NCBI RefSeq assembly: GCF_000350225.1
Contig: NW_005179114.1
Span: 62,001 to 126,000 of the forward strand
DNA: 64,000 bases
Reading direction: 5' to 3'
Source of the DNA: Chondrus crispus
Taxonomy: Eukaryota > Rhodophyta > Florideophyceae > Gigartinales > Gigartinaceae
Below, piece by piece: positions 1 through 10,577 of this stretch. A model generated the notes under the pieces. The model was not told the origin of the DNA. It saw only the letters and a list, made by a program, of their open reading frames with translations, and did not search any database. Each line of letters opens with the position of its first letter. Position 1 is the first letter of the stretch. The translations under genes were made by a program, and so were the position numbers.

Positions 1-1
1 A

Positions 2-2404
2 GACATAATGGCAACCGATCAGGGACCCCAATTTACGTCCAATAGATGGCTCAACCTAGTCAATCTAGCCGGGATCACACACCACCCTTCCGGTGTACAG
101 AGCCACAACGCATTGGGCGTTGGTGAGCGGTATCACTCCTTTTTGAGAGGTATCTACCGCAAGACACGGCAGCAATTCCCGCAACTCGAGAATGACCACA
201 TTCTTGCACTCTCCGTCAAGGCCATGAACGATACAGCTGGGTATCACGGCCTGGTCCCCACTCTCCTCGTTTTCGGGGCCATGCCGCGGATTCCAGTGAC
301 CCCTACCGACCTTCCGGCTCAGGTGGATCGAATGAAGGCTATGGCATTGGCTAGGAAAGAAATGACCAAAGTCATCGCAAAAGAAAGAGTCACCAGGGCT
401 TTGCGCATGAATGTCCCGGCTGCTGCTCTTACGGATATACCAATCGGCTCCCGCGTCCTGGTGTTCAGGGAGAAGCCTGAGAACAAGTGGGTTGGTCCGT
501 ACACGGTCGTGGGGGTAAAGGATAAGAGTGTTTTTATTGATCTGAACGGCACTAACAAGCAAGTGTCTATCGACAAAGTGAAAGTGTACAACACTCCCGC
601 ATCCTTCGTACCCATTCTATCCACTCGTGAACCAAGGAATGAAGCTGTGCCGGGGCCCACAGAGTTGCACATGGAACCTACAACAGTACCTCAAGGCGAC
701 GTGCTGAACGATTTAGAATCAATACTGAGCAGGATCCGTGCGAACCCTGGAACTCCTTCATGGAAACCGGGACCTTTGAGAGGTCCCTTCCCTTCTTTGG
801 AACTCGCTGCACCGATTGACACAACAACCAACTCCCACATTCTTATGACCCAAATCATCGAACAAGGGGATGTAAGAGCAAAATCTGGTGAATTCGCCAA
901 AGCCATGAGAACAGAAGTTCTCGGTCTTGAGAAAAGGAACACATGGAAGATTGTACCCAAGGAATCTCTTCCTTCTAACCCAAATATTTTGGGAGGACGT
1001 TTTGTGCTGGCTCTTAAGAATGCAGGCACGGATAATGAGCTTTCTAAAGCCCGTTACGTAGCACAGGGTCACCGGGACAAAGACAAATCGTACATGGTCC
1101 ACAACATTACGAACTTGCGACAAAGTTCTACGAGAATAATAATCTCTGTGGCGGCGATCAAAGCATTTCGCATCTTCTCACACGATGTAACGCAGGCATA
1201 CCTGCAAAGTGAGGAGAAACTCACCCGTAAGGTATTTCTACTCCCCAAAAGGAAGGACATGGAGCACTTTGGAATCACCGAGGAAGAAATTCTAGAACTT
1301 CTCAGGCCAATCTACGGTATGACGGACGCGGGCGACTACTGGGGGGTCACCGTCGACCATCACGCCAAAGATGATCTTGGCCTAGTGCCTCTGCTAGGGG
1401 ATCCGTCTTTGTACATCAAACGTAACAACGAGGATGTGGACGGACTCTTGGGTATGTGTGTCGATGACGGATGCTTAGCAGGAAATGAGGTAATGCAGGA
1501 ACTTACGAAGTTAACTCTCCACAAATTTGAATCGAGGCCACGAGAATGGGACAAATTTGACTTCTTCGGAACAAATATCTCAACAGAGCGAAGCAGCCAT
1601 TTTACAATATCACAGAAGGCCTATATTGGAAGACTAAAGCCACTGCCGCTGGATGCATCATTTGAACGCTTCAGATCCTACCGCGCCACACTGGCTTGGG
1701 TTGGTTACACGAGACCTGACGCATTATGTGCTATCAACAAAGCTGCACAGGTTACACCTAGTACTTTCGGAGTGGAAAAGATCAAGGCCTTCAACAGTAC
1801 GATCAAACGTCTCCAAAAGATGCCGGAGAGATGCCTTAAATATGCCCCACTGAACAAGTCCACGCTACATCTGAGAGTATACACAGACGCTTCCTTCGCC
1901 GGAAATGACGATTTGTCCTCACAGCTTGGGTTCATCATTCTCCTTTGCGATAAAACAAACCGGTCACATGTTCTGGATTACTCAAGCAGAAAGTCTAAGC
2001 GAGTAGTCAGATCCATTCTTGGTGGAGAGGTGTACGCTTTCGCCGACGGATTCGACAGAGCGTACATATTACGACATGACCTTCAAATGATATTCAAGAA
2101 GAGAATCCCACTTCATATGTTCACGGATTCGCTACAAATGTTCGACGTCATCACCAAGGGTTCTTCAACGACAGAGAAAAGGCTGATGATTGACATAGCA
2201 TCCTCGAGACAATGCTATAACCGAGAAGAAATATCTCATGTCGGGCTTGTCTCCTCCGAAAACAACGTAGCCGATGGTTTGACAAAAGAACATCCCAACG
2301 AAGCCTTGGAAAAGCTCCTAGATACGGGTTACGACCACAATACTGTCCGAAAATGGATTGTCAGGACTCCGGCAAGTTCTACTTCTGGAAAAATGGCAGT
2401 GTGA
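2..2404 (+). CDS. Copia-type Pol polyprotein (integrase end, RT, RNase H), 5' partial
   Basis: The frame is already open at base 2, so the ATG at 8 is not a real start; about 800 codons are visible. Residues 1-180 are the end of the integrase core, with the second catalytic Asp in ATDQGPQF and a catalytic Glu in GVGERYH, then an integrase tail. A linker leads to a copia-type reverse transcriptase (TWKIVP, ARYVAQGH, DVTQAYL, CVDDG as the Y/F-x-D-D catalytic box, FFGTNIS). The RNase H domain starts near VYTDASFAG, with the SILGGEVYA Glu and FTDS Asp. The product would be a polyprotein that copies element RNA and integrates the cDNA. There is no internal stop or frameshift over 2.4 kb, so this copy is fairly young or still constrained. 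Confidence 0.88.
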   Translation, partial: DIMATDQGPQFTSNRWLNLVNLAGITHHPSGVQSHNALGVGERYHSFLRGIYRKTRQQFPQLENDHILALSVKAMNDTAGYHGLVPTLLVFGAMPRIPVTPTDLPAQVDRMKAMALARKEMTKVIAKERVTRALRMNVPAAALTDIPIGSRVLVFREKPENKWVGPYTVVGVKDKSVFIDLNGTNKQVSIDKVKVYNTPASFVPILSTREPRNEAVPGPTELHMEPTTVPQGDVLNDLESILSRIRANPGTPSWKPGPLRGPFPSLELAAPIDTTTNSHILMTQIIEQGDVRAKSGEFAKAMRTEVLGLEKRNTWKIVPKESLPSNPNILGGRFVLALKNAGTDNELSKARYVAQGHRDKDKSYMVHNITNLRQSSTRIIISVAAIKAFRIFSHDVTQAYLQSEEKLTRKVFLLPKRKDMEHFGITEEEILELLRPIYGMTDAGDYWGVTVDHHAKDDLGLVPLLGDPSLYIKRNNEDVDGLLGMCVDDGCLAGNEVMQELTKLTLHKFESRPREWDKFDFFGTNISTERSSHFTISQKAYIGRLKPLPLDASFERFRSYRATLAWVGYTRPDALCAINKAAQVTPSTFGVEKIKAFNSTIKRLQKMPERCLKYAPLNKSTLHLRVYTDASFAGNDDLSSQLGFIILLCDKTNRSHVLDYSSRKSKRVVRSILGGEVYAFADGFDRAYILRHDLQMIFKKRIPLHMFTDSLQMFDVITKGSSTTEKRLMIDIASSRQCYNREEISHVGLVSSENNVADGLTKEHPNEALEKLLDTGYDHNTVRKWIVRTPASSTSGKMAV

Positions 2405-2462
2405 AAGTTTCTATCATAATGTCTGTCATATGGCGATATACCTCACCACGTGAATGGGTCAC

Positions 2463-2477
2463 GGGGTGAGGAAAGAA
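2463..2477 (+). promoter_or_regulatory. Probable polypurine tract of the copia element
   Basis: A purine-rich run (ggggtgaggaaagaa with one T) lies about 60 bases after the pol stop and just before the proposed LTR start. This is the expected place for plus-strand priming. Position and composition are the only evidence. Confidence 0.5.
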
Positions 2478-2479
2478 CT

Positions 2480-2713
2480 TGCCGTGTTTAGGGTTACAGT
2501 AAATTAGTATATAACGGACAATCCCATGCGACTAGCGCGTGGGTCTGCCCGGAGGCAGATTTGAACAGACGTGTCTACGCAGAATCCTTCACGAACAGCG
2601 CTCCGATTGCCCGGAGGTTCGGTTGGGTTTGAAGAGCCGGTCGTAGGTTCTTCTAGACATTAATAAACTGTTTAAACTATTTCCTTCAAACTTTTCCTGG
2701 GACAATTCCCACA
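2480..2713 (+). repeat. Probable 3' LTR of the copia element
   Basis: The segment begins TG and ends CA, directly follows the purine tract, and contains a TATA-like box (TATATAA, 2508-2514) and a polyadenylation-like AATAAA (2662-2667), the expected order for U3-R. There is no second LTR in the window to compare, so the boundaries are inferred and could be off by some bases. Confidence 0.5.
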
Positions 2714-4214
2714 GTACGGCAGCGACTAAAACTGGAAAGGTGGTGGGTGTATGGGGGTGCACTTTATTGTTTGAAGGCCCTTCCTTTTGTGGTTGCAGGT
2801 ACAGTAGTTCTGAAACTTTTTACACACTTGTGGTGAACGCTGGCCAGCACACCCTCCTCCTTCCTCTGCTGTCTGGTAAGTCTGACTCCGTTCCTGCAAT
2901 GAGTTGGCCGATGCAGGTGAGCACGTGCACTTCCATGAGGCTTTTCCCCTCAAAGGCATTAGTCTGCAGAAGCTGTCGACGTAAAACACCAATAGGAAGC
3001 ACACTCGAGAGACGCAATCTTAGCAACAAGGAGACAACAAGGACGAAGACTGAAATTATATTCCAGCCCTGCTGAGATTTGTAGATGAGTTGCATTGCTG
3101 CCCGACTGCGCACCATTGGAAATCAAGCAACTACAAAGAAACAGGTACAGAGAGGACTCGCGCAATAATGCCGAATTGAGTACAGTAATTCCACGAGTAA
3201 TGCAGGGGTTTCTTGGTGGACACGGGTTATCATACTTTGCATTGCTGTTAGACAGCTGTCCAAGACAGGGATCAAGTCGACGCAGCCGACGATGCCCAAC
3301 AATAAACGGATCAATATTTCCGACATACAGTATCGAGGATGCAGTTGGTCATTTGCACCGTGCAAAACGTGCGTCGCTGACTGCACACGCTACCCTTAAG
3401 GGTAAGCGGTGTCGTTCCAAGAGGCGCCAGACGCTTGTAAATGTATTTTGTGTGACCCCATGCATTAGTGCAAGATGCGAGTATTGCATGTTGTTGGAAG
3501 CTTGCATGGGGGTGCAATACGCGATGATGTTGACTGTACAGTAATGCGAATGGTAGACTTTGAGCTTACTAGAGCCCGGCCAGACTTCGTACGGCTCACT
3601 ACCTGCGTTTCCGGGTACCCTTGTCATGGTCGAGCGGACGGATGCCTGGGATGTCCTTATTCTGCAGCGTCAGAACTACGGAGACCAACACCGTCTCGCT
3701 CACACATGTAGCACATCACTCCGTACAGTGTCACCGCACTTCTGCACTCTGAACAAGAAGTGCTGATCACACTATTTAAATGGGAACGAAACCGGGCTGA
3801 GCGCCCGGTTGCATGTATGATACTGTAGAGCTTCTATCATACATGCACGTGCCAGCGATCAGGTCGGTCTGGCGTCGCGATTTGCTCTCCTACGAGCTGT
3901 CAGAGTATATCGCGCGGATTACGTAGTGTTGAGAGAAGAGGACATCGCTGCAACAATGCAAAGCTTGCCTCATCCCTCCATACATCCTCCTGTCTCACGA
4001 CACATCACCATCCTAGGCTTGGGACTACCGGTACGGAGCCTCTCCAGTGCCCTGTGCCCCACACGCCCCATTGGTGCTTGTCCATCGCACATGCCCCCAT
4101 TTGGTCGTCAATCGTCGATCCACTGCAACTTACGAACTTCGCACTTCTTTAAGTACGCAGAGACCCCTGCCCTCCACCTCACGTCAAACTACACTTGCTT
4201 ATTCCCATTCCACC
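2714..4214. other. Intergenic stretch without a supportable gene
   Basis: Only short overlapping reading frames on both strands, none resembling a known protein. The notable features are two adjacent hairpins at 3791-3846. The last few hundred bases should hold the promoter of the gene starting at 4215; a TATA-like GTATAT lies near 3905 but nothing shows that it is used. Confidence 0.6.
3791..3846. repeat. Two adjacent hairpins upstream of the cysteine-rich gene
   Basis: The first hairpin has 7-bp perfect arms (ACCGGGC/GCCCGGT, 3791-3797 and 3803-3809) with a 5-base loop. The second has 12-bp perfect arms (GCATGTATGATA at 3811-3822 and its complement at 3835-3846) with a 12-base loop. They lie about 370 bases before the proposed start codon. 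Function unknown; they could mark a remnant transposon end or be regulatory. Confidence 0.7.
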
Positions 4215-5864
4215 ATGGGGTCTCTACCGGCTGTCCTTCTTCTGCATCTTTTTCTCTGGCTGCACCTCTTCGCCTCTGCCCACGCCATCTCATTCCCCTT
4301 TCAATACTTCCGCAGCAGCAAATTTCTCGAAAGCACGAATGCAGCCGGTCCCTATGCGATCCCCGCATCTCGTCACGCTGCCCTCCTGCGTGCCTTGCGA
4401 AACAGAAAAGAAACAACTCTTCATCAGGACACAGCAAAATCATACCTCCGCCTGTCATCAAGGCTTTCTTCGCACCTCCGCAACACGGAGAGGCTTTCTG
4501 GAATGCCCCTGAAAACATTTCTCCTCGCAAGCCGCAAGCATGCCGTGATTAATGTCGGCCAGCCGATACAACCTCGCAGAATATCCGACCGACGCGTGCC
4601 AACTTCACAAGTCTTGCAACTGGTTTCCTCCATCCCGGCCTCGCGACTCTCCTCTCGGGCTTCCATGGAGTCTCCCACGCCCCAGGGACTGACCTTCGAT
4701 ACCTGTCAAGTAGACTCAACCTGCATCTTTCCGAGAACTTGCGTTGACGTCGAGAGTAACCAGTGCTCAGGTCCTCTCGAAACTTGCTTCTGTATCCCAT
4801 CGACGGGCCTACTCTTCTGCACAACAACAGCCGATTGCCCCGAGGGCGAGCTGTGCGCCTTGGTTGCCACTGATATCGAACCTGTCTGCCTTTCCTCCCT
4901 CGTCGTTGAAGAATTAGACTTTGTTGTTTTCGATGAGGACACGCCCAATCCCTCGGCGCCGTCTGAACTGACTGATCCACCCTCTCCCTCTGGTGGCTTT
5001 ACTGGCGATCCATGTGAATCTGACTTCGATTGCCAAGGGGATAGACAGTGTCGTGGGGCAACCCGTTCGCGCTGCGATGGAGGAAGCGATTGCTTTTGCG
5101 GTGTATTTCAATTGCAGTTTTGCACATCCAGTGAAGAGTGCGTGCCAGGAGAAGTTTGCGCCTCGATATCAGGAGATGACGAGTCTTACTGCCTTTCCGC
5201 TGAACTTGTCGAGAGTTCCGATGAATTCTTCGAAGTAATGGGGGAAAGCTCGCTTGTTCCTGAAGGGTCTCCCGGCGCGGTTTCTGTGGCGCCCTTACCG
5301 CCGACCGGCGGTGGTCTGACAGCTGATTCCTGCTTCGATTCTTCTGACTGCCAGGGAGACCGACTCTGTGAAGGCGATAACTGCTCGTTGGACAATACAT
5401 GTATATGCTTTCCTCCCGTGCTGCAAGAATGTTCATCAAGCATTGAGTGCGTTTCGGGGGAAGTATGCGCGTTTACAGAGGGCCTGGATAGTCCTCTCTG
5501 CCTTTCAGAAGAATTTGTGAGAACGTCTCTAGGGTTTATGGAGGTCGGCGTTGACGATGTCACTGATGTGCCAAATAACCCTGGTGTAGGCTTAACGGGA
5601 GAAGCGTGCGTGTCGGATCTGGGATGCTCCGGCGCCCGTTCCTGCTTGACGCAGGAGGGTGAGGTCTGCTCATTTGATTGCATTTGCGTCCCGGCCCAGG
5701 TGATCGTGTGTGGGAGGAGCGCCGATTGCGAAACTGGAGAGGTTTGTGCTGTCACGTCTGTCGAGTCGGAAGGCGGCATTTGTTTATCTAAGAAGGTAGT
5801 GGACGACGTGCCGGAATTACGTGAATTGGTTAGGACTCTTGCGATTAACCCTCGCAGTCACTGA
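4215..5864 (+). CDS. Secreted protein with four tandem cysteine-rich repeats
   Basis: The start at 4215 has a strong eukaryotic context (ccaccATGg) and opens a clear signal peptide (MGSLPAVLLL..., hydrophobic to about residue 22, AHA cleavage site). The frame stays open 56 codons upstream, but that part is arginine-rich and would bury the signal. The mature protein has a basic linker to about residue 160, then four ~100-residue repeats starting near residues 162, 265, 370 and 464. Each follows C-x4-C-x4-C...C-x-C, then C-x(5)-C-x(2)-G-E-x-C-A...C-L-S, with acidic, Pro/Ser-rich spacers. Disulphide-bonded extracellular or cell-wall modules are likely. I do not recognise a named family or enzyme motif. 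549 residues, intron-free, no lesion; the only convincing host gene here. Confidence 0.8.
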   Translation: MGSLPAVLLLHLFLWLHLFASAHAISFPFQYFRSSKFLESTNAAGPYAIPASRHAALLRALRNRKETTLHQDTAKSYLRLSSRLSSHLRNTERLSGMPLKTFLLASRKHAVINVGQPIQPRRISDRRVPTSQVLQLVSSIPASRLSSRASMESPTPQGLTFDTCQVDSTCIFPRTCVDVESNQCSGPLETCFCIPSTGLLFCTTTADCPEGELCALVATDIEPVCLSSLVVEELDFVVFDEDTPNPSAPSELTDPPSPSGGFTGDPCESDFDCQGDRQCRGATRSRCDGGSDCFCGVFQLQFCTSSEECVPGEVCASISGDDESYCLSAELVESSDEFFEVMGESSLVPEGSPGAVSVAPLPPTGGGLTADSCFDSSDCQGDRLCEGDNCSLDNTCICFPPVLQECSSSIECVSGEVCAFTEGLDSPLCLSEEFVRTSLGFMEVGVDDVTDVPNNPGVGLTGEACVSDLGCSGARSCLTQEGEVCSFDCICVPAQVIVCGRSADCETGEVCAVTSVESEGGICLSKKVVDDVPELRELVRTLAINPRSH

Positions 5865-7133
5865 ACCAGTACTGCTGCAGCTCAATACAGTTTACACGAG
5901 TTTCTTACGGATTCATATCCACGGCCATACCTTCCCTGATTTTAGCGCATTCTGCCTTCCACAGAACATTGGCTTGGAAATGAATTGATACCCGAATTCC
6001 CTTTCCTGTAGGTCCGATGAATCCGTCAGCCCGGTCTCAATTCACAAACGTATTCCGGAGAAGCGGATGGCGGCAGCTCCGGAATAGTACGACCGCACGA
6101 TAAACAATTGCGAGCTCTGTATTTTGTTTTGTTCCAATATATTCAGCACACGACGTGTCCATGAAAAGACTGTACACATTTCCCGTCGAACTATAATTGG
6201 TGGAGAGATGCTTCTTGCAACGAAGGCAACTAGGATAGGGCGGCTATTGGGGAGCGTAGCGGTACGATACATGCAATACAGTAGTTGCTTTACCCCCTGA
6301 GCTGTCTGAGAAATTGTGTGTGTCCTTCCTTCAACCTTTGGTCATTTGCTCATACTTACATAGACCTTTGAACCATGCTAAATTGCTCTAAACCGGTTTT
6401 CACACTTGCTTCTCTTTCCTTTCTCGCGGATGTATTCCGCGGACCTGCACCGGCTCGTATGTTGACCTGGGCACTGATGTCTCTCTTTACTGAGGGGGCC
6501 GTCTACTCCCTGCCTTTATGACCCAAGTTTATGAACTTGGGTCCCTCGATCTATGTTTCCCTCCAAGCGTCTATCGGAAAGTTAGTCCTCATATAAGGAC
6601 AAAAGTTATTTTACTTTTTCTAGAAAACCAAATACGCGATTTCACTTCTGTTTTTGAAACCAGAAGACCATCACTACAGGCAAAGCATTTGATTGTCGAT
6701 TTTTGCGAAAGCCAGCTCGTTGATGCATACGAAGGTGTTCAAAGAAAAAGTCGGCTTATAGTACGCATTTTTCTTTAAGCTAGTTTTATAACAGTAACAA
6801 AGAAACATTGATCTGAGGGTTTTGTTTTCGGTTATAACGTTAGAAAAACTCTAAACCGAGTCATTCTTCAAAAGAAAAATGGAAACCGTCGCCATCAAAG
6901 TTGAAAAGAAATAAAATTCGGGGATGTTTATGCTATGATAACTTTTCGACGGATAGACACTATTGAGTGCGGTGCGAAATAAAAAATATTTGGAAACAAG
7001 AGGATTTACGCAATTCTAATTTTCGTGTAATTTGCGTCTAAACGTATTACAGAACGTACACGTTTGCGACGCGAACAAAAATTGTACGAGCAGCAGTCGC
7101 GTGCACTTGATTTGTTATTTTCGGAGGCTCCCA
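5865..7133. other. Intergenic stretch, A+T-rich in its second half
   Basis: No supportable gene. From about 6540 the DNA becomes noticeably A+T-rich. A frame of 86 codons at 6518-6778 starts inside the hairpin at 6521-6542 and resembles nothing I know. Confidence 0.6.
6521..6542. repeat. Short perfect hairpin
   Basis: Arms ACCCAAGTT (6521-6529) and its complement (6534-6542), with a 4-base loop. Isolated; function unknown. Confidence 0.6.
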
Positions 7134-7232
7134 NNNNNNNNNNNNNNNNNNNNNNNNNNNNNNNNNNNNNNNNNNNNNNNNNNNNNNNNNNNNNNNNNNN
7201 NNNNNNNNNNNNNNNNNNNNNNNNNNNNNNNN
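7134..7232. other. Assembly gap (99 N) between arms of an inverted repeat
   Basis: All bases are N. The flanks are inverted copies of each other: 7109-7127 and 7233-7251 share gatttgtta and ttcggagg as inverse complement, with three unmatched bases between those blocks. The missing DNA is therefore probably the centre of a palindrome, which explains the gap. Confidence 0.9.
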
Positions 7233-7499
7233 CCTCCGAAACTAACAAATCACAATTTGCGAGCCCCCTTTTTGTGATAGAGACACCCCGCTGCAGCCGT
7301 TTGTGTCGTATCAAACCCGGTTCTTGTCTGAGGGGGGGAGGCCCTCAGAGCCAGGCGACACCCGTACCTAATCGCTTTTCTGGCGCCAAAACGTCTCTAA
7401 CCGTTACACGCACCAGACACAGACGACCCATCGCGTCAGCTTGATCCTGCTCGAAACTTGCTCACTGCGCTTCGTGCGTGGCTTCCTGACTCCTCATCC

Positions 7500-7625
7500 T
7501 TCGCTGCTCTGCTCCGCTATACTCCGCTCCGCCCTTCTTCCCTCCGCTGTACTCCGCTACGCCCTCTTCTGCTCCGCTGAGCTCCGATACGCCCTCCTTC
7601 GCTCTGTCCTTCTCCGATACGCGCC
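7500..7625 (+). repeat. Degenerate C/T-rich tandem repeat
   Basis: Imperfect copies of a unit like ctccgctacgcccttct follow one another. Composition bias leaves both strands open for short frames, which I do not regard as genes. The rest of 7252-7924 has no recognisable feature. Confidence 0.6.
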
Positions 7626-7924
7626 TCTCTGCCACTGGCTTCTCTCCTGCTCGCTTGTATGCTGCTAGGCTCTTCGCCCAGTCATACCCCGCTCTGTCCC
7701 CATTCATTTCTTGCTTATCTGCGACTCGCCTCTCTGCCGAACCCTTTTTGCGCTTCTTGCGTCACATGAATCCATCACAGCGTCCTTCCGGTTTATTGGA
7801 AATTGACGACAGAAACCCCACCACATCGCACGACCGCACACCGCAACGTGGCCTTGCTGATGATCATCCCTAGCTGCTCGAGCCGCGTCCTGCCCCATCT
7901 ACCGAACTGGACCGCAGCCCATCC

Positions 7925-9022
7925 ATGCTCCATCCCTTTGAGGTGTTCCCGGAAAGCACAGAAGACGGTCATGCCTTCCCCCCTTTCTCCTCTTATACTC
8001 CTTCTCCTGCGCCCTACCGAAGGGTTGGTGAAGTACCGTCCGTTTTCGATTCGAGCCCTGTTCCGGAAGCTTCAGCTTCCCTGTCTACCGCGGAGCCACG
8101 AGCAAGCGACACATCATCGCTGGCACCGCCCAATTCTCTCAGAAATGTTAGGGGGTCACAAAGGCTGCCCCTGAGACGCCTAGTGACTAAACGGAGGCGC
8201 AATGAAAATGGAATAAAGAAGGCAAAACGGGGAGGGAAACGGGGAAGTGGGTTTTCACAGGGAGAGACGGACAGCCTGTTGGAGCTGCTGCTGGAGCACC
8301 CGCCACTCTGCAAGGACGAATAGGAGAAAATAGCACGACTGCATGAACTCCGCTATCCTCAGCAGGGGAGAAATCCTGACTCTTTGCCCAGGAAGTTTTC
8401 TGCTCTTTGTCGTACAGTACCTCCCACTGGGGACCCCAGTATTCCCCGGGATGTTCTGAAAGCCAAGGAGATAAGAAAGGAGATGACGGAGAGGGCTGAT
8501 GTAGGGGACGGGGAGGAATCAGATGATCAGTACACTAACGAGTTGGGCGACACTCTTCCGTTTTCAGCATCGCATTCAGGGTCGCTAAGTGCTCCCTCGG
8601 GAGCGCCAACGCCAGACCCGTCACCATCTCCTCTTGAAGACGACGCTGCCAGCAATGACCTATCTCGTCGCGACAGCGGTGTGGAGTTGGTGTCTCCAAG
8701 ACCGCTTGTCAGAAAGCGTGGGGCGGTCAAAAAATCGGCGACTGATGAAGACAGTCTCATGAGAACTGTTAAGGCATGCATGGTTCAAGATCAGATAAAT
8801 CGCGATGCTGAGTACAAGCAGCTCCTTATCGATCGGAGTGAGGAGCGTGAGCGTAGGGAAGAGGAGCGCAGAATCCGTGAGCAAGAACGCCCCGACGAGC
8901 GCGAACGCAGAGCGGAAGAAAGGGAGCGTAGCGAGCGGATGACTAATATGCTTATGCTAGCTTTTTTCGGTAAGGGTGCTAGTGATTTAATCACCCAGAA
9001 TACAAAAACTAAGGACAGCTAG
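7925..9022 (+). pseudogene. Harbinger-associated Myb/SANT-like protein, one in-frame TAG
   Basis: One frame runs from 7925 to 9022 and is broken only by TAG at 8321-8323. The stop sits in the conserved core: GETDSLLELLLEH...CKDE-stop-EKIARLHELRYP, then RKFSALCRTVPPTGDP and the VLKAKEIRKEM helix. This matches the Myb/SANT-like DNA-binding module of proteins that accompany PIF/Harbinger transposases in protists and algae (DUF6818-like, from memory). A Trp is expected at the stop, so TGG to TAG is the simplest lesion. The N-terminus (about 100 residues) is Ser/Pro-rich with a basic patch. The C-terminus is a strongly charged Glu/Arg coiled coil (8820-8940). The partner transposase lies convergently 45 bases downstream. 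Confidence 0.75.
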
Positions 9023-9067
9023 TGTGAATATGGATCTAGTTTTGCAAGATGTGGTTTGCCTCCACGC

Positions 9068-10312
9068 TCAAGTGAGGCATATATGAATGTAGTATTGATT
9101 GATGCCGACTAGCCGAGACCGCAAGTTGTATAGGAGCACCATGCACATGAGTACAACTTTTCGCTCACCTCTTTCTTCGTAAATGAATCGGTCTTTGAGC
9201 CTCGGAAAGGTCCCTTGAAATGCCCTAATACCCCATTCTGATGCTTGACGGGCAGACGTTGCCTGTCTGAGTGTCATGATGGATTCGATGGTCCCATCGC
9301 TTCCGACAACGCAGTCTTGTGCGGACTTAATTAAAAATGGATAGTGGGTCCTTGAGAATGCTGAGTCGACTACACATTGCCCTCCGTGCTCATCGAAAGC
9401 GTCTTTGAGCTTGTTGTATATTTTTCCCCATTCAGCTACTGTGGAGTCGTGCATTGACCGGGGGGCATTTATTGCACAAGCAATAACTGCACCATCTGGA
9501 GAGAAGACGAAAACATTTGAGACGTAGTGATCATGCTTCCATCCATTATAAAACATGTTCTGTATAATGGAGTCACCCAACTGTTCCAAGTACAATTTGA
9601 GGCCATCTGCAACACAATAAACGTCCTTCAACATAGAGTACTTTGTCCTAAACGCCGTCTGGAAGCGTTCAACGTCTGTGGCCGTCGGCATTGTGATCCT
9701 GGCCATAGCGTTTTCTTTAAGTACTTTTAGAAGAATTCGACGACCGAAACGGAGAAAAACAGAACACACCGAGCCTGTGATTCCAAACATCAGACAAAGA
9801 ACGAACTCAGCACCTCTTGTTCGGTGCCAAGTCAGGATCAATCCTAAACAATGAGCAGCAGACATGCTCCGGGGACGCCCTAGACTGACTGTAGAGTGCA
9901 GAGGACGAATGTTTCCATCCGACGACTAGGGCGTGAATCTATAGTAAAATGGCGCAAATAGTCTTAGTAAGAATTGAAAGGCACGGTTGTCAACGCCTGT
10001 GAGGGTTATAAGCGACTGATCGCAACCCGAACCGTGCACAACTGCGAAAGTGGAAAGGCTAGGGGATTGAAGGGCTCTGCGTCGCATGCGCCTGTCGCGG
10101 CGTCTCCGGCCCTCCAAAGACAGGCGATGACGAAATGCTATCTGCTGGTTGCGACGGTTATTGAGGAGTAATGTTAGAAGGTCTGTCGTGAAGACGGACA
10201 TTTTGAGCGCATAGCGAAGAGAAGGAGGCACTGTGGGACTCATGCTCGTACGTATACTGCTGACGAGCATTTGCTGTAAACACACTTTGCTACTCGGAAT
10301 TTTCGCAGGCAT
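9068..10312 (-). pseudogene. PIF/Harbinger-type DDE transposase, one in-frame TAG
   Basis: Two minus-strand frames in the same phase (10312-9926 and 9865-9068) are separated by TAG at 9926-9928, in FYYRFTP-stop-SSDGN where Tyr is usual. Upstream is the Harbinger N-terminal motif (TGVDNRAFQFLLR). Downstream is the DDE_Tnp_4-type core: DGLKLYLEQ with the first Asp, SMHDSTVAEWG, CVVDSAF with the second Asp, and QASEWGIRAFQ with the catalytic Glu. All three catalytic residues are present. Cut-and-paste transposition together with the Myb-like partner is the family's known mode. I found no terminal inverted repeats. Apart from the stop the gene reads full length (about 414 codons). Confidence 0.8.
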
Positions 10313-10437
10313 GCAGTATCAAATTGTCTTGTCTGGAGCAAATAGGTACCGAAGCAAAATGCGATTTTCGGATACTCCCACTTTGAGTTTTATACGAAGT
10401 TATTCTCGTATCAATTGACGCCAAAACAGTATCAAAT

Positions 10438-10565
10438 CTTCTCACCTTCCCACCTTCTTACCTTCCCACCATCTTACCTTCCCCCTCCCCACCTTCTCAC
10501 CTTCTCACCTTCCCACCTCCTCATCTTCTCACCTTCCCACCTTCCCACCTTCCCTCCCACTTCCT
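10438..10565 (+). repeat. C/T-rich minisatellite between the two Harbinger remnants
   Basis: About a dozen imperfect copies of a 10-base unit (ccttctcacc / ccttcccacc) stand head to tail. The array ends about 13 bases before the second Myb-like gene. Low-complexity DNA, not coding. Confidence 0.85.
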
Positions 10566-10577
10566 TGCCCCATACCG

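Larger units (their letters stand above)
1..2713 (+). mobile_element. Ty1/copia LTR retrotransposon, 5' part outside the window
   Basis: The window opens inside the pol gene of a copia-type element. The domain order integrase, reverse transcriptase, RNase H is the copia order; Ty3/gypsy elements carry integrase last. The reading frame ends at 2404. It is followed by a purine-rich stretch (about 2463-2477) that would serve as polypurine tract and by a probable 3' LTR to 2713. The 5' LTR, gag and the start of pol lie before the window, so the target duplication cannot be checked. Confidence 0.8.

Noticed and set aside
3926-4552. 208-codon plus-strand frame overlapping the start of the cysteine-rich gene
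   Set aside because: It competes with the frame that has a signal peptide, a strong start context and repeated Cys modules, and has low-complexity composition.
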